This document shows, piece by piece, positions 1-7,400 of a DNA stretch of 8,938 nt (the first letter of the stretch is position 1; each line of letters begins with the position of its first letter). Source of the stretch: Euryarchaeota archaeon UBA10 (GTDB lineage Archaea > Thermoplasmatota > Poseidoniia > Poseidoniales > Poseidoniaceae); NCBI GenBank assembly GCA_002498185.1, contig DAGO01000103.1, positions 4,254-13,191 of the forward strand, read 5' to 3'. The notes under the pieces are model-generated. The model saw only the letters and a list, made by a program, of their open reading frames with translations, ran no database searches and was not told the DNA's origin. Made by a program: the position numbers and the translations under genes.

Positions 1-1
1 A

Positions 2-685
2 CCCGTTGCTCCAGCTCCTATGGCAATACCTGCTCCGGGCGAATTACCTGCGCCTGCGCCAATGCCAATGCCCGGTGCCCAACCTATGATGGTGGGAATG
101 CCAGGTCAAGCAGTTCAACCTGTTATAATTCAACAAAAAGGCCAAGGTGGAATTTGGCGCATATTCAATGGCATATTTGGAATAATTTTCTCTCTAGCCA
201 TGTTGTATGTTTCAAATCTAGTCAGAGAAATGTGGGATGTTATTGGAGATGAACTCTCCAAAGAGATAGACAATCTAAGTAGTCTTGAGAGGGTCTTGAT
301 TGATGATTTCATCTCAGATTTAGAATCGATGATTTCCACCTTTTCTACTATCTATACAGTGGTTATGATACTTTCATGTGTAATGTTGGTTGTCTCAATT
401 ATCCAATTTATGAATAAGCCATGGGGTGGTAAGGCCTTCCTTGGAGCAGCTGCATTGTTGTTAGTTGTATTACTGGGAGCCGCAATGTATGAGTACACAG
501 CAATCAACAATCTTATCGATGATGTAAACGAATTAGAGGATGGAGAAGATATACCTCCAATTTCATTTATGGAAACTCCAGGATTTATTGGTTCTGCTTG
601 TACTAGTGTTTGTTTCATTGTATTTGCATTACTAGCATACCTCGGCAGACATCGTGATGCGCCCATGGTAGAACTTCAGGTTTAG
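2..685 (+). CDS. Four-helix membrane protein with Pro/Ala/Met-rich N-terminus (5' partial)
   Basis: Function not recognised. The reading frame is open from the first full codon at base 2, and the six codons before the first ATG (base 20) encode the same Pro/Ala-rich composition as what follows. The true start is therefore probably upstream of the window and the ATG at 20 internal. Counting from that ATG, residues 1-44 are low-complexity Pro/Ala/Met/Gly/Gln. Four hydrophobic segments follow, near 45-67, 105-130, 137-157 and 187-208. The two longer loops (68-104 and 158-186) are acidic. The short loop between helices 2 and 3 and the C-terminal GRHR are basic, so the positive-inside rule predicts both termini in the cytoplasm. 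Similar disordered-linker plus four-helix proteins occur in archaeal envelopes, but no catalytic motif is visible. A scaffold or sensor role would be a guess. A 73-base gap separates it from the next gene. Confidence 0.8.
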   Translation, partial: PVAPAPMAIPAPGELPAPAPMPMPGAQPMMVGMPGQAVQPVIIQQKGQGGIWRIFNGIFGIIFSLAMLYVSNLVREMWDVIGDELSKEIDNLSSLERVLIDDFISDLESMISTFSTIYTVVMILSCVMLVVSIIQFMNKPWGGKAFLGAAALLLVVLLGAAMYEYTAINNLIDDVNELEDGEDIPPISFMETPGFIGSACTSVCFIVFALLAYLGRHRDAPMVELQV

Positions 686-758
686 TGTTAACAGATACTT
701 AATCATCCGTTGGGTTCATTGAGGGTCGCTTGCCTCGCTGGTATACAGGAGGGGTTCC
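686..758 (+). promoter_or_regulatory. Intergenic gap, likely leader or promoter of the PRC-barrel/RNase Z operon
   Basis: This 73-base gap is the longest non-coding stretch in the window and the only roomy place for a promoter of the downstream genes. An A/T-rich stretch at 693-703 (AGATACTTAAT) lies about 55 bases before the GTG start and is a weak candidate for an archaeal TATA element. It does not match the consensus well and no clear BRE precedes it. The 8-base palindrome TGTTAACA (686-693) directly follows the upstream stop codon. No oligo-T run typical of archaeal termination is present, so read-through from the upstream gene is possible. Confidence 0.3.
747..754 (+). promoter_or_regulatory. 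Strong ribosome binding site that fixes the GTG start at 759
   Basis: AGGAGGGG ends four bases before the GTG at 759 (six bases counted from AGGAGG). This is good Shine-Dalgarno spacing for that GTG. The alternative in-frame ATG at 771 would be 16 bases or more away, so the GTG is preferred. Confidence 0.75.
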
Positions 759-1016
759 GTGTTAGGTGAGATGAGTGTGTCACAACTTAATGGAAAGGAG
801 ATCTACCTTCCAGATGGCAGGTTGCTTGGAGTAGTCGGAGAGACCGTCATAGACGGCGCTCAGTTATGCGCCACACACCTATTCGTAGCAGGTTGTCCCG
901 ATGAATTAGTAGAGAAAGGAGTTCATCTGACAATCCCGTGGCGTTGGGTTAGATCAATCGGGGACGTAGTTATTTTGCGTTGGTTTCCAAAGACTCCGAT
1001 TCCATACGAACATTGA
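759..1016 (+). CDS. Small PRC-barrel domain protein
   Basis: An 85-residue protein that is almost entirely one PRC-barrel. The N-terminal pattern LNGKEIYLPDGRLLGVV (residues 10-26) matches the family's 'G-K-x-V-x-x-x-(D/E)-G-x-x-L-G-x-V' opening. The C-terminal stretch IPWRWVRSIGDVVIL (59-73) matches its closing strand, where 'P-x-x-x-V-x-x-I/V-G-D-V-V' is typical. There is no signal peptide or membrane helix, so it should be cytoplasmic. PRC-barrels serve as protein or RNA-protein interaction modules: one forms the C-terminal part of the ribosome maturation factor RimM, and small archaeal stand-alone versions in haloarchaea act with SepF in cell division. The sequence does not say which role applies here. 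The GTG start is chosen from the strong AGGAGGGG ahead of it. The stop codon lies nine bases before the RNase Z start, which implies co-transcription and probably translational coupling. Confidence 0.78.
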   Translation: MLGEMSVSQLNGKEIYLPDGRLLGVVGETVIDGAQLCATHLFVAGCPDELVEKGVHLTIPWRWVRSIGDVVILRWFPKTPIPYEH

Positions 1017-1020
1017 GGTG
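1015..1020 (+). promoter_or_regulatory. Shine-Dalgarno overlapping the PRC-barrel stop codon, for the RNase Z TTG start
   Basis: GAGGTG begins inside the TGA stop codon (1014-1016) of the PRC-barrel gene and ends five bases before TTG 1026. It supports the TTG as start, because the first in-frame ATG would delete the conserved N-terminal strand of RNase Z. The overlap of stop and SD suggests reinitiation or coupling. Confidence 0.7.
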
Positions 1021-1025
1021 AAAAA

Positions 1026-2099
1026 TTGACCCTTGAAGTTCATGTCCTAGGAACATCCTCTGCAAGACCTGCACAAGGTCGCTCAGTTTCAGGCTCAATA
1101 GTTGAAACGCCCGAGGGGATGTTCGTCGTAGACTGTGGAGAAGGTTTCCAAAACCGTTTGGTAAAACATCGCTCACAAATGAAAAGTTATGCTGGGCGGC
1201 GCCTTAAGATGTCCAAGGTATCTGCAATTTTGTTGACGCACGGGCATTTAGACCACACATGGGGAGTTCTACCATGGATGCAAACCATGGCGCTTGATGG
1301 AAGGAAGGACAAATTATGGGTAATTGGCCCTACAACTTCAGAAGTCATCGATGCATTACTAGGGAGTGAAACCGAACCTGAAGTAACTCCTTCGGACCTG
1401 GTAATCCAGTACGATATGTGGATGGATCTAGGTGCGACAAGTGATGCACTGGGATACGAGGTCCAATGGGTCCTCGGCGATGGTGAAAGGTGGGTCAACA
1501 TGAACGATGGCTCGCAAATCCCTTTACCTCAACCGATGAAGAAGGTAAAAATTTCAGCGTACAGTACTCAACATACTGTACCATCTTGTGCTTGGAGAAT
1601 CTCGCTGGGTGAGAGAAAAGGTAAGTTCGATAGAGAGTCTTCCAAGCACCTACCAGATGATATCAAAGCCTCTCTAGCTGCAGGCAATGATGTAGAATAC
1701 AAAGGAGACATACTGAAGGCGACGGATTTTCGTTCAGATACAATTCCGGGTTTGTCGGTCATCATCTCTGGTGATACTGCAGAACAGGCAATTGATTCGG
1801 ATTGTAATCTTCTAATTCACGAAGCAACTTTCCTTCAATCACACGCTGATATTGCAAATGAGCATCTTCATTCAACCGCCGCAGGTGCTGCTCGAACCGC
1901 CGTTGAATGTGGCGCTAATCATCTCGCACTTACTCATTATTCAGCGCGATTGGATAGTCATGATGAATCCCTAGCAGAAGCAAGAGGAATACATGGCTCT
2001 GTTGTTGCATTATCTGATGGAGATAGATTAGTGTTGAATGATGATTTGTCACTTATACACCTAATCAAATCAGAAGAAGGTTGGACTCAACAGGTTTGA
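1026..2099 (+). CDS. rnz: Ribonuclease Z (tRNA 3'-processing endonuclease)
   Basis: A zinc-dependent metallo-beta-lactamase-fold endonuclease that cuts precursor tRNAs just 3' of the discriminator base, so that CCA can be added. It acts in the cytoplasm, usually as a homodimer. All family signatures are visible: N-terminal strand LEVHVLGTSSARP (3-15), DCGEGFQ (36-42), the metal motif THGHLDH (71-77: H72, H74, D76, H77), STQHTVPS (H183), SGDT (D250), LIHEATF (H265, E266), HLHSTAAGAA (280-289, H282) and LTHYS (H304). At 357 residues it is somewhat longer than the usual 300-330 of short-form enzymes. The segment KFDRESSKHLPDD (200-212) stands where the family normally has a Gly-Pro-containing stretch (typically G-x-P-x-G-P) and lacks it, so this region is divergent. 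The TTG start is required because the next in-frame Met (32) lies after the conserved first strand. It is flanked by genes only 9 and 6 bases away. Confidence 0.95.
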   Translation: MTLEVHVLGTSSARPAQGRSVSGSIVETPEGMFVVDCGEGFQNRLVKHRSQMKSYAGRRLKMSKVSAILLTHGHLDHTWGVLPWMQTMALDGRKDKLWVIGPTTSEVIDALLGSETEPEVTPSDLVIQYDMWMDLGATSDALGYEVQWVLGDGERWVNMNDGSQIPLPQPMKKVKISAYSTQHTVPSCAWRISLGERKGKFDRESSKHLPDDIKASLAAGNDVEYKGDILKATDFRSDTIPGLSVIISGDTAEQAIDSDCNLLIHEATFLQSHADIANEHLHSTAAGAARTAVECGANHLALTHYSARLDSHDESLAEARGIHGSVVALSDGDRLVLNDDLSLIHLIKSEEGWTQQV

Positions 2100-2101
2100 G
2101 G
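2098..2101 (+). promoter_or_regulatory. Short Shine-Dalgarno on the rnz stop codon, for the TTG start at 2106
   Basis: GAGG overlaps the TGA stop of RNase Z (2097-2099) and lies four bases before TTG 2106. This repeats the TGAGG-then-TTG layout of the previous junction. The in-frame ATGs at 2118 and 2136 have no comparable motif at proper distance, although an ATG 2136 start would still retain the signal peptide. Confidence 0.5.
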
Positions 2102-2105
2102 CAAT

Positions 2106-4427
2106 TTGAAAACCGAGATGCTTGTTAGCAAACACATGAGTCGTCCACGTTTACTCATCTTCCTGCTGGCCGGGCTGTTGATTGCCCCCATGGTTTCAGC
2201 CATAGAAGGACGAGCAGCACCTCAATGTGCTGAATTCGATCTTTCAGATGTAGTCACCTCAAGTTCAGGAGTATCTGTAGAACCAGGTGCGTGCTTGATA
2301 GTTGATATCGGAGTTAGGAGCCATACCACTACCCTTGCAATTGATATCGAAGTATTGGATGATGCAATGGACGTTTTGATGTTTGACCAAAATGCGGTTC
2401 AAACCTACAAAAACGGCCAAAATTATCGCTCTTCATTTAATTCAGAATCCTCTTTTGAGTCGATGATTGGTTCTGAATGGCTTGATTGGGCACCTCCTCA
2501 GTCAATCAATGCAAAGAATTGGTACATCGTTTTCGATAATTCTGCCCATGATGGGGACGAGGGACTCGGAGACCAAGGTGGAATGATGTCTAGATTCAAA
2601 CTTCAACTTGCTCCAGCTTCAGTTGAAGACTATCCATTATTGCACGATACATTCATTTTGCAACCCGGTGAAAGAATCAATTTGGCATCATTCAGCGTTG
2701 ATTATGGAACAGATTTCTCATATTGGGCACATCCGCTTTCTGGTAGCGGTGATATGTTCATCCAATCTGATAATCAGTTATCGGGAGACCTCATCATTTC
2801 TAACACAGGGATGGAAGATTTTGGCGGTCAAGATACGACACAGATTGATTGGACAGTTCCACAGTTTTTGGACTTGCAAAATCTAAATCTTATGGCTGAA
2901 GCCGGCTCATCAGGACTTCATTTTACTGTCAAAGCTTGGTTTAACCCAGTACTTGCACCTAAAATTGTGGATTACTCTAGTTCGACTACGACTATTGGTG
3001 AGAAGATTACTTTAGATGCTAGCAGCACTCCAAATAGCCTTCAGCAATTGCTATCATTATCTTGGGATTTAGACTCTGATGGTTCTGTAGATGCTACAGG
3101 AAATTTGGTGGAGGCATCATGGTCAACTCCAGGAATCAAGACAGTGAATCTTACTGCACAATCCCAGTCCGGTGAGACCACAGTCGTGTCACACCAAGTC
3201 GAAGTTTTGGATGTCGAAGACCCAACTGCAGTAATCACAGGGCAGGGTGGCGTCATCGATTTGAATGGAGATAGAAGACTACTACGTCTGTCTGATATGG
3301 TCTTACAAGCTTCGAATTCATATGACGACCATGCAATAGCATCCGCTTCATGGAGCGTTGATGGCGTAACTAAGTCAAATGCATCACAATATACCGTTAG
3401 TTGGTCACAGATAGGAACCTATGTTGTCACATTAACAGTCATCGATCCTTCTGGGAATACAGGTTCATCTAACACAACAATTGTTGTTTATGATTCCACA
3501 GAACCGATTTTGGTATCCACAGATATTACAGAAATTACTGAGGTAGAACAGGGTGAAGAAATAGAGTTGAAAATTAAAGCTGCAGACGAATGGGATTCGC
3601 AAGAAGACCTGCGATTCACTTGGGACTTAGACCTGACAAAAGATACCAATGGAGATGGCGATTCGACTAACGATGCTGATTATACCGGATCAACATTAGC
3701 AATTTCATTCGATGAAATAGGAAAAGCAAGATTTGCAGTTACTGTGTACGACCAATCTAACAACACAGATTTCGAGATTTTCGAAATTCAAGTAAAAGAG
3801 CCACCTAGTGAAGCCGGATTGATTGCGATTGTTGCGATAATTTTTGCAATAATCATCGTTGTTTCTGGGGTCGTTTTGTTTGGATATAAGGGAATTCAAA
3901 GAAGGCATGCAGTTGACTTATTGATGCAAAGCGGGCTATCGGAGGTAGAGGCGAAGGCAAGGATTCAGAGTATCGCTCGAGGAACAAAATTGTCCGCATT
4001 TGCAAATGCCTACCAAATGGCTGGAATATCCGATGGCAGTGTAATCATGTCTGCAGACCAAATGCAGACTGAGGCTAAGGCACAAGAATTTGCAGCAATT
4101 TATGGTAGCGATTCTCAACAAGACCCTAATGCAGGATTCATGCCAAGTCCGGCAGTTAGGAAGGTCGATCCAGCCCTTGCTGAAGCCGCTTTGGCAGCAT
4201 TTGCTGACGAGCCAGCTAAACCGGTAGTTGCTCCATCTGCGCCTGTTTCGGGCAGAGTCAGGAGCGGAGGTGTTTCATTGCCACAATCTGCTAACCCAGC
4301 ATCTCACACTCTCCGTACTGAATGTACGTCTTGTGGTAAGCCGTTTTCGGTTAATCTACCACCATCTGCCAACAGCGTAGTAGTCGCATGTCCTTCATGT
4401 GGAAGCGAACAATTTGTTGAGCGCTGA
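2106..4427 (+). CDS. Secreted, membrane-anchored PKD-domain protein with cytoplasmic zinc ribbon
   Basis: A 773-residue surface protein of unknown specific function. Residues 12-32 form a Sec signal peptide (basic SRPR, hydrophobic core, likely cleavage after VSA). An N-terminal beta region (about 40-280) holds the acidic, Gly-rich stretch DNSAHDGDEGLGDQGG (144-159) and two cysteines, C41 and C63, that could form a disulfide. Three PKD-like immunoglobulin-fold domains follow, at about 285-370, 375-463 and 465-565. They are marked by SWDLDSDG (319-326), SWSVDG (415-420) and TWDLD (505-509), with strands of the 'G-x-Y-x-V-T-L-T-V-x-D' type. An Asp/Asn calcium-type loop (513-523) lies in the third. 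A transmembrane helix (about 570-594) is followed by basic residues, an apparently helical segment (598-665), a Pro/Ala-rich linker (679-730) and a zinc ribbon (C740, C743, C762, C765). PKD domains commonly mediate extracellular binding. The outside-PKD, inside-zinc-ribbon layout suggests a receptor or anchor, which is inference. Confidence 0.88.
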   Translation: MKTEMLVSKHMSRPRLLIFLLAGLLIAPMVSAIEGRAAPQCAEFDLSDVVTSSSGVSVEPGACLIVDIGVRSHTTTLAIDIEVLDDAMDVLMFDQNAVQTYKNGQNYRSSFNSESSFESMIGSEWLDWAPPQSINAKNWYIVFDNSAHDGDEGLGDQGGMMSRFKLQLAPASVEDYPLLHDTFILQPGERINLASFSVDYGTDFSYWAHPLSGSGDMFIQSDNQLSGDLIISNTGMEDFGGQDTTQIDWTVPQFLDLQNLNLMAEAGSSGLHFTVKAWFNPVLAPKIVDYSSSTTTIGEKITLDASSTPNSLQQLLSLSWDLDSDGSVDATGNLVEASWSTPGIKTVNLTAQSQSGETTVVSHQVEVLDVEDPTAVITGQGGVIDLNGDRRLLRLSDMVLQASNSYDDHAIASASWSVDGVTKSNASQYTVSWSQIGTYVVTLTVIDPSGNTGSSNTTIVVYDSTEPILVSTDITEITEVEQGEEIELKIKAADEWDSQEDLRFTWDLDLTKDTNGDGDSTNDADYTGSTLAISFDEIGKARFAVTVYDQSNNTDFEIFEIQVKEPPSEAGLIAIVAIIFAIIIVVSGVVLFGYKGIQRRHAVDLLMQSGLSEVEAKARIQSIARGTKLSAFANAYQMAGISDGSVIMSADQMQTEAKAQEFAAIYGSDSQQDPNAGFMPSPAVRKVDPALAEAALAAFADEPAKPVVAPSAPVSGRVRSGGVSLPQSANPASHTLRTECTSCGKPFSVNLPPSANSVVVACPSCGSEQFVER

Positions 4428-4435
4428 AAAGCGCT
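4420..4435 (+). other. RNA hairpin with GAAA tetraloop on the stop codon
   Basis: AGCGCT (4420-4425), GAAA (4426-4429) and AGCGCT (4430-4435) form a perfect 6-base-pair stem closed by a GNRA-type tetraloop. The stop codon TGA (4425-4427) of the PKD-protein gene spans the stem-loop junction. No T-run follows, so it is not a bacterial-style intrinsic terminator. It could affect mRNA processing or stability, or ribosome behaviour at the stop. AGCGCT is self-complementary, so pairing between two transcripts or as a direct repeat is also possible. Confidence 0.5.
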
Positions 4436-4452
4436 GTAATCGCGCCCGCGAA

Positions 4453-4460
4453 GGGGATGG
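4453..4460 (+). promoter_or_regulatory. Probable Shine-Dalgarno for the TTG start at 4467
   Basis: GGGGATGG lies six bases before TTG 4467 and is a purine-rich, SD-like match. It competes with GAAGG (4503-4507), which is seven bases before ATG 4515. Which of the two is used decides whether the large downstream protein has a 30- or 14-residue n-region before its signal-peptide core. Confidence 0.4.
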
Positions 4461-4466
4461 TTTCAT

Positions 4467-7400
4467 TTGGGTGTAGGAACCAAATTAGAACTGATGTCAA
4501 CTGAAGGCGTGCGAATGCTCCATCGCGGAGTCCCGCAACCTTTGGATTCACGAAAGGTAGCAGTAGTGCTAGTAATCGTGATGCTGTTGCCTATTTTCAC
4601 CCCGGTCACAGCCGATGAATCAGTCGGTAGAGACGATTTCGGAGTCCTTGCAGCAATGGCGAACGCTCTTACTGAGCAGAGAGATTCTGGAGAGGACGAA
4701 CTTGCACATGATTCAGCAGAAGGTATCCTAAGTGCTCTAGAAGCGAGGGGTAGAGAAATCGGTGACGGAGATGCCTTGTTAGCTACAGATGGTGTAATCG
4801 GCGATATTTCAATGCGTGAAACTGATCCCCTAGAGCCATCACATCCCCGTCCATATGTCTACTTGACAGACCCAAATTCACATCCAGATGGATGGCCAAA
4901 CAATTTACTTGATACTCTGTTTGAATTGCCTCCAAGTTTCAATGACCCTTTAGCCATTGGTGCTAACACATACTCTGTTTATGTCAACTACACTGCAAGG
5001 AACAACGGCCCACAACATGAAGCCTGGGAATATGGAACATTTACTGGCGACATACTGTCATTAGATGGCGCAGGCATATTTGAAAATGCGATAGACATTG
5101 ATGGTGATGGTAGTAATGATGTTGCTGTTGGTCTTTCGATTGTTGGCCTAGGAACCCAGGGAGAAGGGTGGGGAGTTCAATGGAGTGATGGATTAATTCC
5201 AACTATTGAAGAAATCTGGATACGACCTAACTTTCAATGGAAAGTCAGAGTTCTAGACCATAATGACCCATTGTGGGATGACATGGCGAGTATGGAAGTA
5301 TCACTGATGAAGGGCGTAGCCTATGATTTGACTTTCACAGGGGATGGAGAATCATACGCCTTGGTCATTGATTCCAGATTCACTCAACCACCACATGATT
5401 TCCAAGTACGCGTCGGATTAGACCAAATGACTTTGAAAGTTACAGAAACTTTCACCAACATTATCCAAGTGTTGAACATTTTCAATGGGGGAGATGAATC
5501 CGGACTTGAAGTAACATCGGTATCTGCACCGTATGCAATCATGATTTCAAATCCAAACAGAAATTCGGCTAATGAACAAACCGATTGCGAGGATTCATCA
5601 TGGTATGACCCTATTGCCGACCACGATGCTGAGAGTAGAACGCATAAATGTGGGTATTCGGTAGGAATTGGTTATGTTCATTTCAAAGAACCAGATATAG
5701 ACGGATTCAGAGATCTAGATGAAATCGGATATATCGATGTGGGATTACACCCTGTCTTGGGAGACACATTGATTCCAGAGGAAGTTGATTTGGTAATTCG
5801 CAACGATAATGCTGGAGAAAACTCATTTGACAACATTGAGATATTTAGCGACACAGATGCGGATCTTTATTTCCATTATTTCGAAGACCGCTCTGCCCAC
5901 ATCGAAGAAGGTGGACAATTTGGAAACATCACAGATTCACGAGGCTGGGTTCGAGATATGCCGAAGGGAACCTTGCCTCAAGAAGAAATCGATGCGATTT
6001 TCACCTTGATTGGTGAAGCACCGGGCTCATCGAACCTCCCCGGACAAATGCCAAACAGGTTATCTCTGATCATTTCTATCAAGAATTATACAGCCGATGA
6101 CTCTACAAATGTCGCAGATTCAACTTTATTGCTCGACCCAAGCGACAACAGATGGAACAGCTTGATATTGATTGCAGGTACTGAAAGAATTGGTAAGTTG
6201 GAATATGTTTCAACTTTCCAAAGACACGGCTATGCAATTGATTCATCCTCTATGGAGGTAGAAATAGTCGATTTGCCTGAAGTTGTTGCAGTTTTCGGGA
6301 CATTTGAGATACCCTCCTCGAATCGTATAAGAGTCGAATTCGGCACAGCACCAGATTTGCTGAGTGAAGTTTTGGATAATGTAGTGCTCAATTTGGTTGA
6401 AATCATTCTCGACTTAGGCACTATTTTGAATGGGCTTCCGGAAGCGATAGTTGGCACTGCGGGGGAATCCAGCGGAGAGATATTCGTACAAATGTTCGAC
6501 CAAGTTAGAGAAACCTGGAGTGACGGAAGCACTCGTTCTGAGACTACGGTCTCAAGTTTGAGTCTAGCAATAGGTAGTAGCCCACATCCGGTGATGGGCA
6601 AGGACCACATTCTGCTTGCAGAAGACCTTGATTACACAGACAATAACGGGAATGTTGATGGGAAATATGGTCGGATAAATGGCCCGCTAGTTCCAGTTGG
6701 AATGAGTGTACGTATGACAGATATCTCCGGCGTATCATACTCATACAATCAAGATACGGATTTGCGAACAATATCCCTATCTGGAGTTTCTGGTGAAGAA
6801 CTAATCATAGGGCATCTAACTCATTTCTCAAATACAACCGATGGTGAAGTCAAACAATTTGCATCAATATCAAATCGCCCGGGTAATCTAACTATCTCAC
6901 AACAGGGTTCAGTGATTACTTATTCCGCAACTGACGAGATCGGCACAATTACTTACAGCGGAGAAGGTGATGGTCAATACAATGCATTGAGATTGAATGG
7001 ATTACCTTCACAATTCGAGTTGGAACTTGGCGATACGCTAGCTATGTATGCTCCTGATGGGATTGATTCGATAGAGGTACAGATTTCCAATGCCTCGACT
7101 CCATTAACTATGGATGACGACCACGCAAGATTCTGGATAGACCAAAACATCGGTGAAGCCAGCATGTCTCTGAAGTTGTCAAATCTAACCTCCGTTGTTC
7201 TCAGCCCTCCCCAAGATCCGGGTGCGCTTGGCCCGACAGGAAACAGTGAGCTAGTGATGAACAGAACCGGTTCGGCACCTTTCAGCGTTCTACTAGAAGA
7301 TGTAAGCGACAGGAACGATGAATTCCTGGGTCTCTCCGGACGCATCCATCTTGACCCCTTGCCAGCGAATGTAACTCTCTCACTACCGTCTTCTGAGAAT

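Noticed and set aside
352..666. A 104-codon minus-strand open frame.
   Set aside because: It is antisense to the four-helix membrane protein, whose helices and topology are convincing. The minus-strand product has no recognisable features.
686..693. Palindrome TGTTAACA after the first stop codon, considered as an operator.
   Set aside because: It is a single short palindrome with no second copy in the gap and no known regulator nearby. Chance occurrence is likely.
1026..2099. Alternative assignment of the metallo-beta-lactamase protein as an arylsulfatase or generic hydrolase.
   Set aside because: The combination of DCGEG, THGHLDH, QHTVPS, SGDT, LIHEATF, HSTA and LTHYS is specific to the RNase Z group.
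4440..4451. Inverted repeat TCGCG/CGCGA directly after the GAAA hairpin, considered as a second stem-loop.
   Set aside because: The full five pairs leave only a two-base loop, which is sterically unlikely. The four-pair version is weak and has no supporting context.
4428..4466. Possible transcription terminator between the PKD gene and the giant gene.
   Set aside because: No oligo-T run follows the hairpin, and the gap is too short and GC-rich to show a separate archaeal promoter, so read-through is more likely.
4457..4504. A 15-codon ATG-started mini-ORF (4457 to TGA 4502-4504) overlapping the start region of the giant gene, considered as a regulatory leader peptide.
   Set aside because: Its ATG is part of the purine-rich SD-like motif, it has no properly spaced ribosome binding site of its own, and its peptide shows no attenuation-type residue bias.
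6230..6610. A 126-codon minus-strand open frame.
   Set aside because: It is a shadow of the giant gene with a Ser/Thr-rich translation and no family signature.
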